Both the position numbers and the translations under genes were made by a program. Below are positions 42,141 through 50,122 of a stretch of DNA of 64,000 bases, in pieces. This DNA is from Brevibacterium antiquum CNRZ 918 (lineage in GTDB: Bacteria > Actinomycetota > Actinomycetes > Actinomycetales > Brevibacteriaceae): contig NZ_FXZD01000009.1 of NCBI RefSeq assembly GCF_900169145.1, positions 105,780-169,779 of the forward strand, given 5' to 3'. The first letter of the stretch is position 1; every line of letters starts with the position of its first letter. The notes under the pieces were generated by a model, which was not told the origin of the DNA, did not search any database, and saw only the letters and a program-made list of their open reading frames with translations.

Positions 42141-43088
42141 ATGGAGAACTTCACCCTTCCCGATCGCAAAGACGCGAGCAATCGCAGCGACGCGACCGCG
42201 ACCCAACCGCCGCGCACCGATGCCGAGATTCCGGCCTACCTCGAGGCCTTGGACATTCCCGGCCTCGCCGACATCCACATCCATTTCCTGCCGCCCAACG
42301 TCCTCGACAAGGTGTGGGCATACTTCGACGCTGCCGAAGCCAGCTACGGCTACCCGTGGCCCATCCACTACCGCTACGACACGCAGACGCGCCTGCAGAT
42401 CGTCCGTGACCTGGGCGTCCGTGCGATCCCGGCTCTGACCTACCCGCACAAACCCGGCATGGCAGCCTGGCTCAATGAATGGAACCGCGAGTTCGCCGCC
42501 GCACATGACGATGTCATCCACTGCGCCACCCTCTACGCGGAGCCGGAATCCGCCGACTATGTCCCTGAGGCGCTGGCGGCGGGTGCCCGGCTCTTCAAAG
42601 TCCACATCCAGGTGGGCGGCTTCTCCCCTAACGACCGCGTCCTCGATCCGGCGTGGGCGGCACTGGCCGAGGCGCAGGTGCCCATCGTCATCCACGCCGG
42701 CTCCGAGCCGCTGCCCGGCACCCACACCGGCCCGCAGGCTGTGGCGAAGGTGCTCGAACGGTTCCCGTCCCTGCAGTTCGTCATCGCCCACATGGGCATG
42801 CCCGAGTACGACGCCTTCGCCACCCTCGCCGAAGACTACAGTGGAGTGCACTTGGACACGACCATGTACGCCTCCGGGTTCTTCAACTCCCCCGCCGAGG
42901 TGGCCCCCGCTTACCGTGAACGCTTGGCCGGCCTGCAGGACAAGATCATCCTGGGCTCGGACTTCCCCAACATTCCCTACCCCTATGCGGATCAGATCTC
43001 AGGTCTGGCCGGGCTCGACCTCGGCGACGACTGGATGTGTTCGGTACTGTGGCGCAATGGCGCGCGGATCCTCGGGCTCGAAGGCTGA
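42141..43088 (+). CDS. Amidohydrolase-2 family protein
   Basis: A 315-residue TIM-barrel hydrolase. The metal histidines are His46/His48 in DIHIHF, with IHAGSEP, IAHMGMPEY and the aspartate in GSDFPNIPYP. The family includes decarboxylases such as ACMSD and gamma-resorcylate decarboxylase and several hydrolases. It is a single-gene unit divergent from the DUF402 gene and convergent to the DUF421 gene. The first 40 residues are a polar, probably disordered extension. The substrate is unknown. Confidence 0.85.
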   Translation: MENFTLPDRKDASNRSDATATQPPRTDAEIPAYLEALDIPGLADIHIHFLPPNVLDKVWAYFDAAEASYGYPWPIHYRYDTQTRLQIVRDLGVRAIPALTYPHKPGMAAWLNEWNREFAAAHDDVIHCATLYAEPESADYVPEALAAGARLFKVHIQVGGFSPNDRVLDPAWAALAEAQVPIVIHAGSEPLPGTHTGPQAVAKVLERFPSLQFVIAHMGMPEYDAFATLAEDYSGVHLDTTMYASGFFNSPAEVAPAYRERLAGLQDKIILGSDFPNIPYPYADQISGLAGLDLGDDWMCSVLWRNGARILGLEG

Positions 43089-43135
43089 GTCTCAGTCCTC
43101 GCGGGGCAGCATAGGCAGTCTCAGTCCTCGCGGGG
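43088..43135. repeat. Direct 19-bp repeats between convergent genes
   Basis: AGTCTCAGTCCTCGCGGGG occurs exactly at 43088-43106 and again at 43117-43135, 29 bp apart. The first overlaps the end of the amidohydrolase stop codon and the second covers the DUF421 stop codon and last codons. Confidence 0.85.
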
Positions 43136-43660
43136 AATTCTCTCCGCTCCGATGACGCCGCGGAGGAGCTCGTCGTCGATGGGCGCCCCTCGCCGGGTCA
43201 CGCTGATCTGACCGGTCGGTTCGAGGATCACGCAGGCCACCTCGGCGCGATGCCGGATGCCTGCCATGCGCAGCTTCGAATACACTTCGGCGGGATCGAC
43301 ATGAGCCCTGGCGAGGTTGTCGGTCAGCAGCTCACCGCCGGCCATGAGCACGATGGCGGGACTGTTGACGATACTCGCAATCCGGTGGAAGTGCCGTGCC
43401 TTTCCGGTCAGCGCCTGCAGCATCAGCAGGGTGGCCAGGGCCAGCAGACCGGCGATGAGCGTCGGAGTGTCTCCGAGGATCGCACGGCCGATGATCGCGC
43501 CGAGAGCGATGATGGAGGCGAGGTCAAAGCTTGAGAGGCTGGCCAGGGTGCGTTGGCCGAAGACCCTGACGAGGAGGATGATGCCGATATAGAACGCAAT
43601 GGAGGACACGATGATCCTCACCGCGTCGATGCCGTCGAGCCCGAATTCCAGCCAGTTCAT
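43121..43660 (-). CDS. DUF421 (YetF-like) membrane protein
   Basis: A 179-residue protein with three N-terminal membrane segments (about 15-35, 45-63 and 66-85) and a small C-terminal domain. VRVFGQRTLASLSSFDLASI, the family's most conserved part, follows the first helix. In Bacillus YetF relatives the soluble domain helps spore germination; in actinobacteria its role is unclear. The stop codon lies inside the second copy of a 19-bp repeat, so the 3' end may have changed recently. Confidence 0.85.
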   Translation of the reverse strand: MNWLEFGLDGIDAVRIIVSSIAFYIGIILLVRVFGQRTLASLSSFDLASIIALGAIIGRAILGDTPTLIAGLLALATLLMLQALTGKARHFHRIASIVNSPAIVLMAGGELLTDNLARAHVDPAEVYSKLRMAGIRHRAEVACVILEPTGQISVTRRGAPIDDELLRGVIGAERIPRED

Positions 43661-43701
43661 GTATGTCCTCCCGACTGGATTCTACAACTTCACATGCGGA
43701 C

Positions 43702-44475
43702 TCAGTGGGTGCGCAGCCAGTCATCGACGGTGACGGCGGACAACCTCGGCGAATCTGGAATGAGTCCGTTGGTCGACATCGGGCCCGGGAGCGGGATGGG
43801 AACGATCTTCGAGACACGTGACCAGCGTGTTCCGGTACCTCGGGCCGAGTCTGCATCCGCATTCGTCACAGCGATCCGGCCGGCGATCGTCGGGAAGTCG
43901 CTGACCTCGGGGCCGGCGACGTCAAGGGTTCCCCGTTCTCCTGCATCAATGGCCTCGGCCATCATTCGCGCGGCCTCGTCTGTGGCCAGCGCTTGGACTC
44001 GCATCCGCGGCACGAAGGCCACCGGACCAGCGGTGAACGTCATCGATTCGACGAGTTCGAACCATTGGGTCGAGCGGAACATCAGCAGCTGATCGGCAGG
44101 CACCAACCTGCGATAGACGCGCTCCTGCAGTTCTTTGGCCTGGTAGTAGCCGAGCAGCTTGGACGAGGCGACCTCAGGACGGAACGCGATGGACAGACAC
44201 ACCATGGCCGCCCCTGGGTTCTCTGCCGCGGCCAGGGCGATCGAACGTGAACTGCGGGAGAAGAAGTCGAGTGCCTTGTGTCGGTTATTCGTCATGTGAT
44301 TGACGCAGTCGACGAGGACCTCGCTGCCTTCACCCGCCTCGGTGACGCCTTCGCCGGCATACGTGTCGACTCCGATGCCGCGGTGGGCGGCGATCACCGA
44401 ATGCTCACGTTCACGCAGGTGTGCCACGAGTCTGCGGCCGAAGGTTCCGGTGGCGCCGTAGACGGTGATCTGCAT
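43702..44475 (-). CDS. NAD(P)-binding Rossmann-fold protein (atypical SDR, NmrA-like)
   Basis: A 257-residue protein. The nucleotide-binding turn is YGATGTFGRRL (5-15). The rest fits an atypical extended SDR: the catalytic Tyr is probably in GYYQAKELQE, and MFRSTQWFELV in the central part is found in NmrA/ycf39-like proteins. These can act as epimerases, reductases or redox-sensing regulators. It lies 41 bp upstream of the DUF421 gene on the same strand and may be co-transcribed. Substrate not assigned. Confidence 0.8.
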   Translation of the reverse strand: MQITVYGATGTFGRRLVAHLREREHSVIAAHRGIGVDTYAGEGVTEAGEGSEVLVDCVNHMTNNRHKALDFFSRSSRSIALAAAENPGAAMVCLSIAFRPEVASSKLLGYYQAKELQERVYRRLVPADQLLMFRSTQWFELVESMTFTAGPVAFVPRMRVQALATDEAARMMAEAIDAGERGTLDVAGPEVSDFPTIAGRIAVTNADADSARGTGTRWSRVSKIVPIPLPGPMSTNGLIPDSPRLSAVTVDDWLRTH

Positions 44476-44562
44476 GTCTCATCCCCTGATGTCGGTGGAG
44501 TGGTGACTGCTGAGCCGCAGTGCCCGCCGGCGGTTGCGCCGACAGGCACCGTATGCGCCAGT

Positions 44563-45543
44563 CTAGTTCTGTTCGATGGAGATCGTTCCGGTGTCAGCAC
44601 TCACTGCAACCGGGATGATCGTCTTGCCGTCGGCGGCCTTAGAATCCTTCGACGCATCGTACTTCTTAAGATCCTTGGCCAGATCGACGCTGCCCTGATT
44701 CGAGTTCGCGTTGATGCGGTAGAAGAGATCCTTGGCGTCATCAGCGCTGTCGTCGTCCTTGGAAGCGGGAGCCTCGGCGGCCATCTTCTCTTGGGCCAGG
44801 TCCAGACGCGGAAGACGGATGTCGATCGAGCCTTCGTCGGCCTTGGCCACGATGCCCGACATCGGAACCATATCGTTGGAGAAGTCGAGGTCGATCGTCC
44901 CCGTCGAGGTCACAGCGTCGACATGGTCACTGACATTGAGGTTCGAACCGTCAAGGGTACCCACATCGGTCCTGGACTCGATGGTGCCGAAGGTTCCGGT
45001 CAGGTGCGTCATGCCGTAGTCCGTCGAGGTCTGCAGGGTATCGGCCGAGCCGTTGACGTCGACTGCGCCCCCATCGGTCTTGGCAACGATCTCCTGGTAG
45101 TCGCCTACGATGTCGATGGCACCGAAGCCGCCGTTGAAGTCGAGCTTCATCTCCTTCGAGCTTGCTGCTGGGAGGATGACCTCGATTCGGGAGTTCTCGA
45201 GTTTGCGATGCTCGTCGATCGACACGGTCGATGAGCTGCCGGACCCTCTCACCTGCAGTTTCGGTGCCTCGCCTCGGGGACCGGTGGCGTTGAGCCTGAC
45301 AGAAGGCTCATCCGTGTCAGTGGTCTTGACGACAACCGAGGCACTGGTGTCGAGGTCGAAGCTCAGATCCTTGACGGAGGCCGGCAACGACTTCGTGACT
45401 TCGAGGTTCGTGTAGTTCAGGCGTGAGGCCCCGTGGGCGACGCTGAAGGCGATGGGCACAAGGAGGACGACGAGAGCGGCAATCGTGATGATCACGCGCA
45501 TGCTCGTGCGGGTGGATTCGCTGACGTGGACTGTGGCAGGCAT
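44563..45543 (-). CDS. DUF4097-type membrane-anchored beta-helix protein
   Basis: A 326-residue protein. After a short cytoplasmic start, one membrane segment (about 15-38) anchors an outside domain built from repeating short strands such as GGAVDVNGSADTLQTSTDYG and VDAVTSTGTIDLDFSN, typical of DUF4097. It is the last gene of a kinase-regulator-DUF4097 operon, starting one base after the response regulator's stop. DUF4097 proteins are often part of envelope-stress circuits of the LiaFSR kind, so a role in sensing or output is inferred. A lysine-rich acidic loop at about 238-255 is variable. Confidence 0.8.
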   Translation of the reverse strand: MPATVHVSESTRTSMRVIITIAALVVLLVPIAFSVAHGASRLNYTNLEVTKSLPASVKDLSFDLDTSASVVVKTTDTDEPSVRLNATGPRGEAPKLQVRGSGSSSTVSIDEHRKLENSRIEVILPAASSKEMKLDFNGGFGAIDIVGDYQEIVAKTDGGAVDVNGSADTLQTSTDYGMTHLTGTFGTIESRTDVGTLDGSNLNVSDHVDAVTSTGTIDLDFSNDMVPMSGIVAKADEGSIDIRLPRLDLAQEKMAAEAPASKDDDSADDAKDLFYRINANSNQGSVDLAKDLKKYDASKDSKAADGKTIIPVAVSADTGTISIEQN

Positions 45544-45544
45544 T

Positions 45545-46189
45545 CTATGCTCCGAGGAAAGTGAGGACGGCGAGGATTCGTCGATTGTCCGAAGTGTCGG
45601 CCGTGAGACCGAACTTAGTGAAGACCGAACTGATGTGCTTCTCAACCGCTCCCGCACTGAGGTAGAGGGTGCGGGCGATCGCAGCATTCGATTTGCCTTC
45701 GGCCATGAGCTGGAGGACTTCGAGTTCGCGTGGGCTCAGGGTTGAGAGTCCGTCTTTCTTGCGTGTGCGCACGAGGATCTGCGAGACGACCTCAGGGTCT
45801 AAGACGGTGCCGCCGGAGGCGACCTCGTCGACGGCGGCGAGGAAGTCCTCGACATCGGCAACTCGGTCCTTGAGCAGGTATCCGAAGCCACCGGTGTTCT
45901 CAGCGATGAGCTCGGACGCGTACTGCTCCTCCACATACTGGCTGAACACGAGCACCTTGACGTCGGGATTCTGCTTGCGGATGAGCACGGCCGCGCGGAT
46001 GCCCTCGTCGGTGAACGTCGGTGGCATGCGCACATCGATGATGGCGAGGTCGGGTGGAGTGTTGTGGACCGTCGCGAGGAGTTCGTTGGCGTCGGGGACA
46101 GCGGCGATGACATCGTGGCCGGCATCGACCAAAAGCCTCTCGAGTCCGGCTCGCAAGATGGCAGAGTCTTCGGCGATTACGATGCGCAT
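45545..46189 (-). CDS. NarL/LuxR-type response regulator
   Basis: A 214-residue regulator. The receiver domain has the acidic pair in IAEDSAI, the phospho-aspartate in IIDVRMPP and the lysine in LLKDR. The C-terminal LuxR-type HTH reads LSPRELEVLQLMAEGKSNAA then YLSAGAVEKHISSVF. It overlaps the histidine kinase gene by 13 bp, and the DUF4097 gene follows after one base. It probably controls its own operon. The ATG at 46189 is chosen for the conserved MRIVIAED start. Confidence 0.93.
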   Translation of the reverse strand: MRIVIAEDSAILRAGLERLLVDAGHDVIAAVPDANELLATVHNTPPDLAIIDVRMPPTFTDEGIRAAVLIRKQNPDVKVLVFSQYVEEQYASELIAENTGGFGYLLKDRVADVEDFLAAVDEVASGGTVLDPEVVSQILVRTRKKDGLSTLSPRELEVLQLMAEGKSNAAIARTLYLSAGAVEKHISSVFTKFGLTADTSDNRRILAVLTFLGA

Positions 46190-48141
46190 GGCACCTCCAC
46201 AACGACAGTAGTTGGCCCACCTGCAGGGCTGGTCAGGTTCAGTGTCCCACGAGCGGCACCGACGCGATCGAGCAAACCGGCGATCCCGGTGTGACGGCCC
46301 GAACGGTCGATGCGCGCCCCGCCCACACCGTTGTCGGTGACGACGATCTGGACGCCTGTCTCGATCGGGGCGATGAAGACTCGGGCATGTGTTGCCCCCG
46401 AATGCTTGGCGATGTTCGTCAGGCATTCGGCGACAACGAAGTACGCCACAGCTTCGGCCTCTCGATCGATGCGTCCGGAGAGACGGACATCGACCTCGAC
46501 CGGGATCGACGAGCGCCCTGCCAGAGCGGAGACAGCCGCGTCGAGTCCACGATCGGTGAGCACCGCAGGGTGGATGCCGCGCGCCAACTGCCGCAGCTCG
46601 TTGACGATGCCCTTCGCCTCGGAGTGGGCCTCGGAGACCAACTCCTTGGCACGCTCGGGGTCGTTGTCGATCTTCGACTTCGCCATGCCCAACGTCATGC
46701 TCAGGGCGACGAGGCGGGGCTGAGCTCCATCATGGAGGTCACGTTCGATGCGCAGCCGCTCTGCACCGGCGGCCTCAATCCCGGCCATGCGGGCCCGGTC
46801 GAGTTCGGTGACCTCGGCCTGCAGCGCCGCGGTCCGTGCAGGTGGGAGAAGGCTGCGATCCAGGGCCCTGTCGAGGTATGGGGCGAACCACAGGATCGCC
46901 AGGGAGCTGGCGAGGACGATGAGGGAGCCGATGGCAACGCCGATGCGTCCCAACCCGCCGGTGGAAGAACCGAGGAAGAAGGTCGTGACGCCCTCCGGGT
47001 TGATGGCGCTGAAGATGCCGAGGACAGCCGCGCAGATGCCGGCGACAGTGCCGAAGACGACGATCGCGCCGAGCAGCATCTTCACGTAGTGGTGGGCACT
47101 CGAGCGCCAGAACGAGCCGGACTTCACATACAGCCAGCGATTGTGGCAGAAGCGGGTGAATCCCGATTCACGGGTGCTGCGTTCGATCTTCGGAACCGGG
47201 ATGCGGTCGCCGTAGATGAGTTCAGCACGGTAGCGCTCGAACACGTTGGCACCCTGCTGGACGAGGACCCAGGCGACGAGTGCGAGCACGCCGAGGCCGA
47301 GAGCGAAGATTCCACCGAGGCCGGTGAACAGCAGGCCGAGCGGGATCCAAGCCCAGACCACAGCCATCACGGCAGAGAGCACGAGGTTCGCGACGCCGAC
47401 GATTCCGGCTCGCTTGTGCGGCCATTCGATCGGGCCGTCGGCGGGGATCTCAGTCACCCCGTCGGCGGTGAGAGGCATCGTCCCTGTCACAGGTGCGTAA
47501 GTGACGTTCTCCGTCCTCGGCTTCTTCCGCCGAGGCGGTTGCATCGGCTGCACCGGGCGCATCGGCATCTGCCCATAGGGCCCGGCCGCGGGTGCAGGAT
47601 GCTGGTTGGGGAACCGGGCGGATTGCTGGTTGGGGTAGGTGCGCGGGGCACTTGCGGTCTGTGCGGAATGGCCAGCATATTGGGAATGGCCGGGCTGGGA
47701 TGGGTGCACCTGGGTGGGCTGCTGTCCGGGCGTCTGCTGTGGGAGCCCCTGACCCGGGTATCCCTGTGGGGAGTTCGCATTCATCACGCGGGTCTGGGGG
47801 GATGCTGGCGTGTGCTGCTGCGTCGGATAGTCGGTCGTCGGCGACTGCGAAGCCCGGGGTGATCCGGATGGCTGCTCCTCTTCCGTCGCCGAAGGCGTGT
47901 CAGCGGACTCATCGCTCGCGCCGCCGGCCGAGGACTCTGGGCTCGGTGGAACCTCGAGAGTCTCTGCGCTTGGCGGCGCGTTGACTATCGCCTCCGCGCC
48001 GATGGACCTCGCTGATTCTGGTATCTCTTCTGGCGTCTCTTCTGGTGTCTCTTCTGGTGTCTCTTCTGGTGTCTGGGACTCCAGAGAATCGGTGCCCTGC
48101 GGCTCCGATTCGTGCGGGTTCGTGGGGGTGTTCTCACTCAT
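46177..48141 (-). CDS. Sensor histidine kinase with long disordered N-terminus
   Basis: A 654-residue kinase. Residues about 1-230 are proline/glutamine/serine-rich and disordered, with fivefold EETP-like repeats near 25-42. Four or more hydrophobic segments follow in a sensor domain (about 245-430). The HisKA_3 dimer domain has ERDLHDGAQPRLVAL with the phospho-histidine. The HATPase has VTDNGVGGA and GIAGLLDRVGAARG. It phosphorylates the downstream response regulator. Its N-terminus is encoded by 12-bp tandem repeats, which can vary in number. The signal is unknown; the DUF4097 neighbour suggests the cell envelope. Confidence 0.92.
   Translation of the reverse strand: MSENTPTNPHESEPQGTDSLESQTPEETPEETPEETPEEIPESARSIGAEAIVNAPPSAETLEVPPSPESSAGGASDESADTPSATEEEQPSGSPRASQSPTTDYPTQQHTPASPQTRVMNANSPQGYPGQGLPQQTPGQQPTQVHPSQPGHSQYAGHSAQTASAPRTYPNQQSARFPNQHPAPAAGPYGQMPMRPVQPMQPPRRKKPRTENVTYAPVTGTMPLTADGVTEIPADGPIEWPHKRAGIVGVANLVLSAVMAVVWAWIPLGLLFTGLGGIFALGLGVLALVAWVLVQQGANVFERYRAELIYGDRIPVPKIERSTRESGFTRFCHNRWLYVKSGSFWRSSAHHYVKMLLGAIVVFGTVAGICAAVLGIFSAINPEGVTTFFLGSSTGGLGRIGVAIGSLIVLASSLAILWFAPYLDRALDRSLLPPARTAALQAEVTELDRARMAGIEAAGAERLRIERDLHDGAQPRLVALSMTLGMAKSKIDNDPERAKELVSEAHSEAKGIVNELRQLARGIHPAVLTDRGLDAAVSALAGRSSIPVEVDVRLSGRIDREAEAVAYFVVAECLTNIAKHSGATHARVFIAPIETGVQIVVTDNGVGGARIDRSGRHTGIAGLLDRVGAARGTLNLTSPAGGPTTVVVEVPCAS
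48016..48075 (-). repeat. Fivefold 12-bp repeat coding for Glu-Glu-Thr-Pro units
   Basis: Five 12-base units (TTCTGGTGTCTC and one- or two-base variants), inside the histidine kinase gene, encode the repeated EETP near its N-terminus. Changes in copy number keep the reading frame. Confidence 0.9.
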
Positions 48142-48271
48142 AGCAAATACGCTACGGGAGTCGGCGAGCTGCCAACAGCACGTTGACCGCCTAGCCTACG
48201 TCGGGTTTTCCCCACGCCCGGTGACCAGACGCACACGCAGCTATAGCGGCCGGGTACACGCAACACCGGTG

Positions 48272-48288
48272 CTGGTAGTGACTACCAG
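48272..48288. promoter_or_regulatory. Palindrome upstream of the kinase operon
   Basis: CTGGTAGT-G-ACTACCAG is a perfect 8-bp dyad around one base, 131 bp upstream of the histidine kinase start and 50 bp after the metB-like stop. It is a candidate response-regulator site or a small transcriptional stem. Confidence 0.45.
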
Positions 48289-48338
48289 GACCTCTACGAC
48301 CTACCGTAAGCAGAGCACCGCGCCGCGTCAGCCGCTTT

Positions 48339-49601
48339 TCATACCGCTGCAAATGGGTGATTCAGAGCTGCCGGTGATGGGTGGCCCTCGGAGTCCCCCG
48401 TGAACGTCTGCTCCGCTGCAGCAAGCGCCGTTTCAAGGTCGGCGAGGATGTCGCCGATATCCTCAATGCCCAGGGACAGGCGGATGAACGTCGGCGAGAC
48501 GCTGAGCTCACAGTCGGCGACCGCCAGATGAGTCATGGTCGCCGGATGATCGATGAGGGACTCGACTCCGCCAAGCGACTCGGCCAGAGTGATGAGCTGA
48601 GTGTTCTGCACCAGAGACAGGGCACGTGCTTCGGTATCCGTGCGAAATGACACGACTCCTCCAAAGCCGCTCATCTGCTTCTTTGCAACCTCATGGCCTG
48701 GGTGGGAAGGCAGACCCGGGTAGAGCACCTCGGCGATCTCGGGACGGTCTTCCAACCATTCGGCCACGGCCTGCGCGTTCTCACAGTGCCTGGCCATGCG
48801 CACCGGCAGTGTCTTGATGCCGCGACGGGTAAGCCACGCATCGAACGGGGCGACGCCCAGCCCCACGGATGCAAGGTAGTTCTGCAGACGTTCGACAACC
48901 TCGGCGGCACGGGCACAGGTCGAGCCGTCGCCGGCGAGAACGGCGCCACCGATGACATCGGAGTGGCCGTTGATGAACTTCGTCGTCGAGTGGATGACGA
49001 CATCGGCCCCGAGTTCGATGGGGCGTTGGAGGATGGGTGTCGCGAACGTGGAGTCGACGGCGAGGAGCGCGTTCGCGGCATGTGCCAGCCTGGCCGTCTC
49101 CTCGATGTCGACGATATCGAGGCCGGGGTTGCTCGGGGTCTCGACCCACACGATCGCGGTCTTCTCGGAGATCGCGGCCGCCAGCGCCTCGGTGTCGGTG
49201 AGGTCGACCGTGCGGATGCTGATTCCCCAGCGCTCATACTCGTTGACGAGCAGCCGGTAGGTGCCGCCGTAGATATCGCGGGGAATGATGATCTCATCGC
49301 CGGGGCCCAGCAGTGCCGAGAACACCGCGACCTCCGCCGAAGTGCCCGAGTTCACTGCCGCCGCAAACGTTGCGTTCTCCAGTTCGCACAGCACCTGTTC
49401 GAGGTCGCTGCGGTTCGGGGTGCCGGTGCGTGCGTAGTCGAAGCCGGCACGGGTCTGGCCCGGGGTGTCCATCATGAAGGTCGAGGTCTGGAAGATCGGG
49501 GCAACGACCGAGCCTGTATGTGATTCGGGGTCGGCGCCCGAATGCACCGAACGGGTCGAAATGCCAGGCTGAGCGGTGCGCAAGGGTTCTGTGATGCTCA
49601 C
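48339..49601 (-). CDS. metB: Cystathionine gamma-synthase-type PLP enzyme
   Basis: A 420-residue trans-sulfuration enzyme. The PLP lysine lies in HSTTKFINGHSD, the substrate/PLP tyrosine-arginine in FDYARTGTPNRS, and SLGGVESLIDHPATMTH closes the active site as in CGS. It joins O-acyl-homoserine and cysteine to make cystathionine for methionine synthesis. The start is GTG at 49601, with GGAAGGACC upstream; a longer open frame reaches 49706 but lacks a ribosome site. Cystathionine gamma-lyase and methionine gamma-lyase are related alternatives. No methionine riboswitch was recognised upstream. Confidence 0.85.
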   Translation of the reverse strand: MSITEPLRTAQPGISTRSVHSGADPESHTGSVVAPIFQTSTFMMDTPGQTRAGFDYARTGTPNRSDLEQVLCELENATFAAAVNSGTSAEVAVFSALLGPGDEIIIPRDIYGGTYRLLVNEYERWGISIRTVDLTDTEALAAAISEKTAIVWVETPSNPGLDIVDIEETARLAHAANALLAVDSTFATPILQRPIELGADVVIHSTTKFINGHSDVIGGAVLAGDGSTCARAAEVVERLQNYLASVGLGVAPFDAWLTRRGIKTLPVRMARHCENAQAVAEWLEDRPEIAEVLYPGLPSHPGHEVAKKQMSGFGGVVSFRTDTEARALSLVQNTQLITLAESLGGVESLIDHPATMTHLAVADCELSVSPTFIRLSLGIEDIGDILADLETALAAAEQTFTGDSEGHPSPAALNHPFAAV

Positions 49602-50122
49602 GGCGGGTCCTTCCTTCACTGACGACACTTCGACTTCGCTGCCGAAGTCACACCAGTCTGGATGGGCTGCTCGCTCAATGCCCTCTCCTGTGACCTTGGG
49701 TGTCACCGGCCGTCATGTTCCGGTCTTGCGGCGTCATTCTTCGTCACGCGGGTCGGAAAAGTCGAAGGCGTGAACAGCGGCGGCGCTGGAGCTGGCTGGG
49801 GATCGATCGAAGTTTCAGGGCCCACGTTCAAACCGAGGCTATGAAACTTCGATCGGTCCCCAAGTGTCCCCCAGTCGAAGCTGACCGCCGTTGTCTCGGG
49901 CGCCTGCACCCTCAGGCCGGCCGCCGGCACACCACTTCTGAGTTCCGACCGGAGACGGCCCAAGCGCTACTTTCGGGTGAGCCTGGGCTCCCCCGACCAC
50001 GTACCCTCATCGCTGCCGACCTGGAACGCCACAGCTCAGCAGGAGTGCAAGAATGGCAGAGGAATACTCATCCCATGAGGAGCCCACCTCGTCCAGGAAG
50101 CCCGAGTAAAGAGTAGGAAAAG
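49602..50122. other. Gene-free divergent region with a long inverted repeat
   Basis: A 521-bp gap between metB and the nitronate monooxygenase. It contains a 20-bp-armed inverted repeat (49798-49861) and a possible 18-codon leader (50053-50109). Nothing else is recognisable; no known riboswitch, tRNA or transposase remnant was seen. Confidence 0.5.
49798..49861. repeat. Long inverted repeat with 20-bp arms
   Basis: The left arm GGGGATCGATCGAAGTTTCA (49798-49817) and the right arm TGAAACTTCGATCGGTCCCC (49842-49861) are complementary at 19 of 20 positions, with a 24-base loop. It could be a strong RNA hairpin or a mobile-element remnant. It lies about 200 bp upstream of metB and 260 bp upstream of the monooxygenase. 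Confidence 0.85.

Noticed and set aside
46291..47862. Long rightward frame opposite the histidine kinase
   Set aside because: Shadow of a kinase gene with clear HisKA_3 and HATPase motifs.
49602..49780. Possible SAM-type riboswitch upstream of metB
   Set aside because: I looked for SAM-II, SAM-IV and S-box core motifs on the minus strand and did not find a convincing match.
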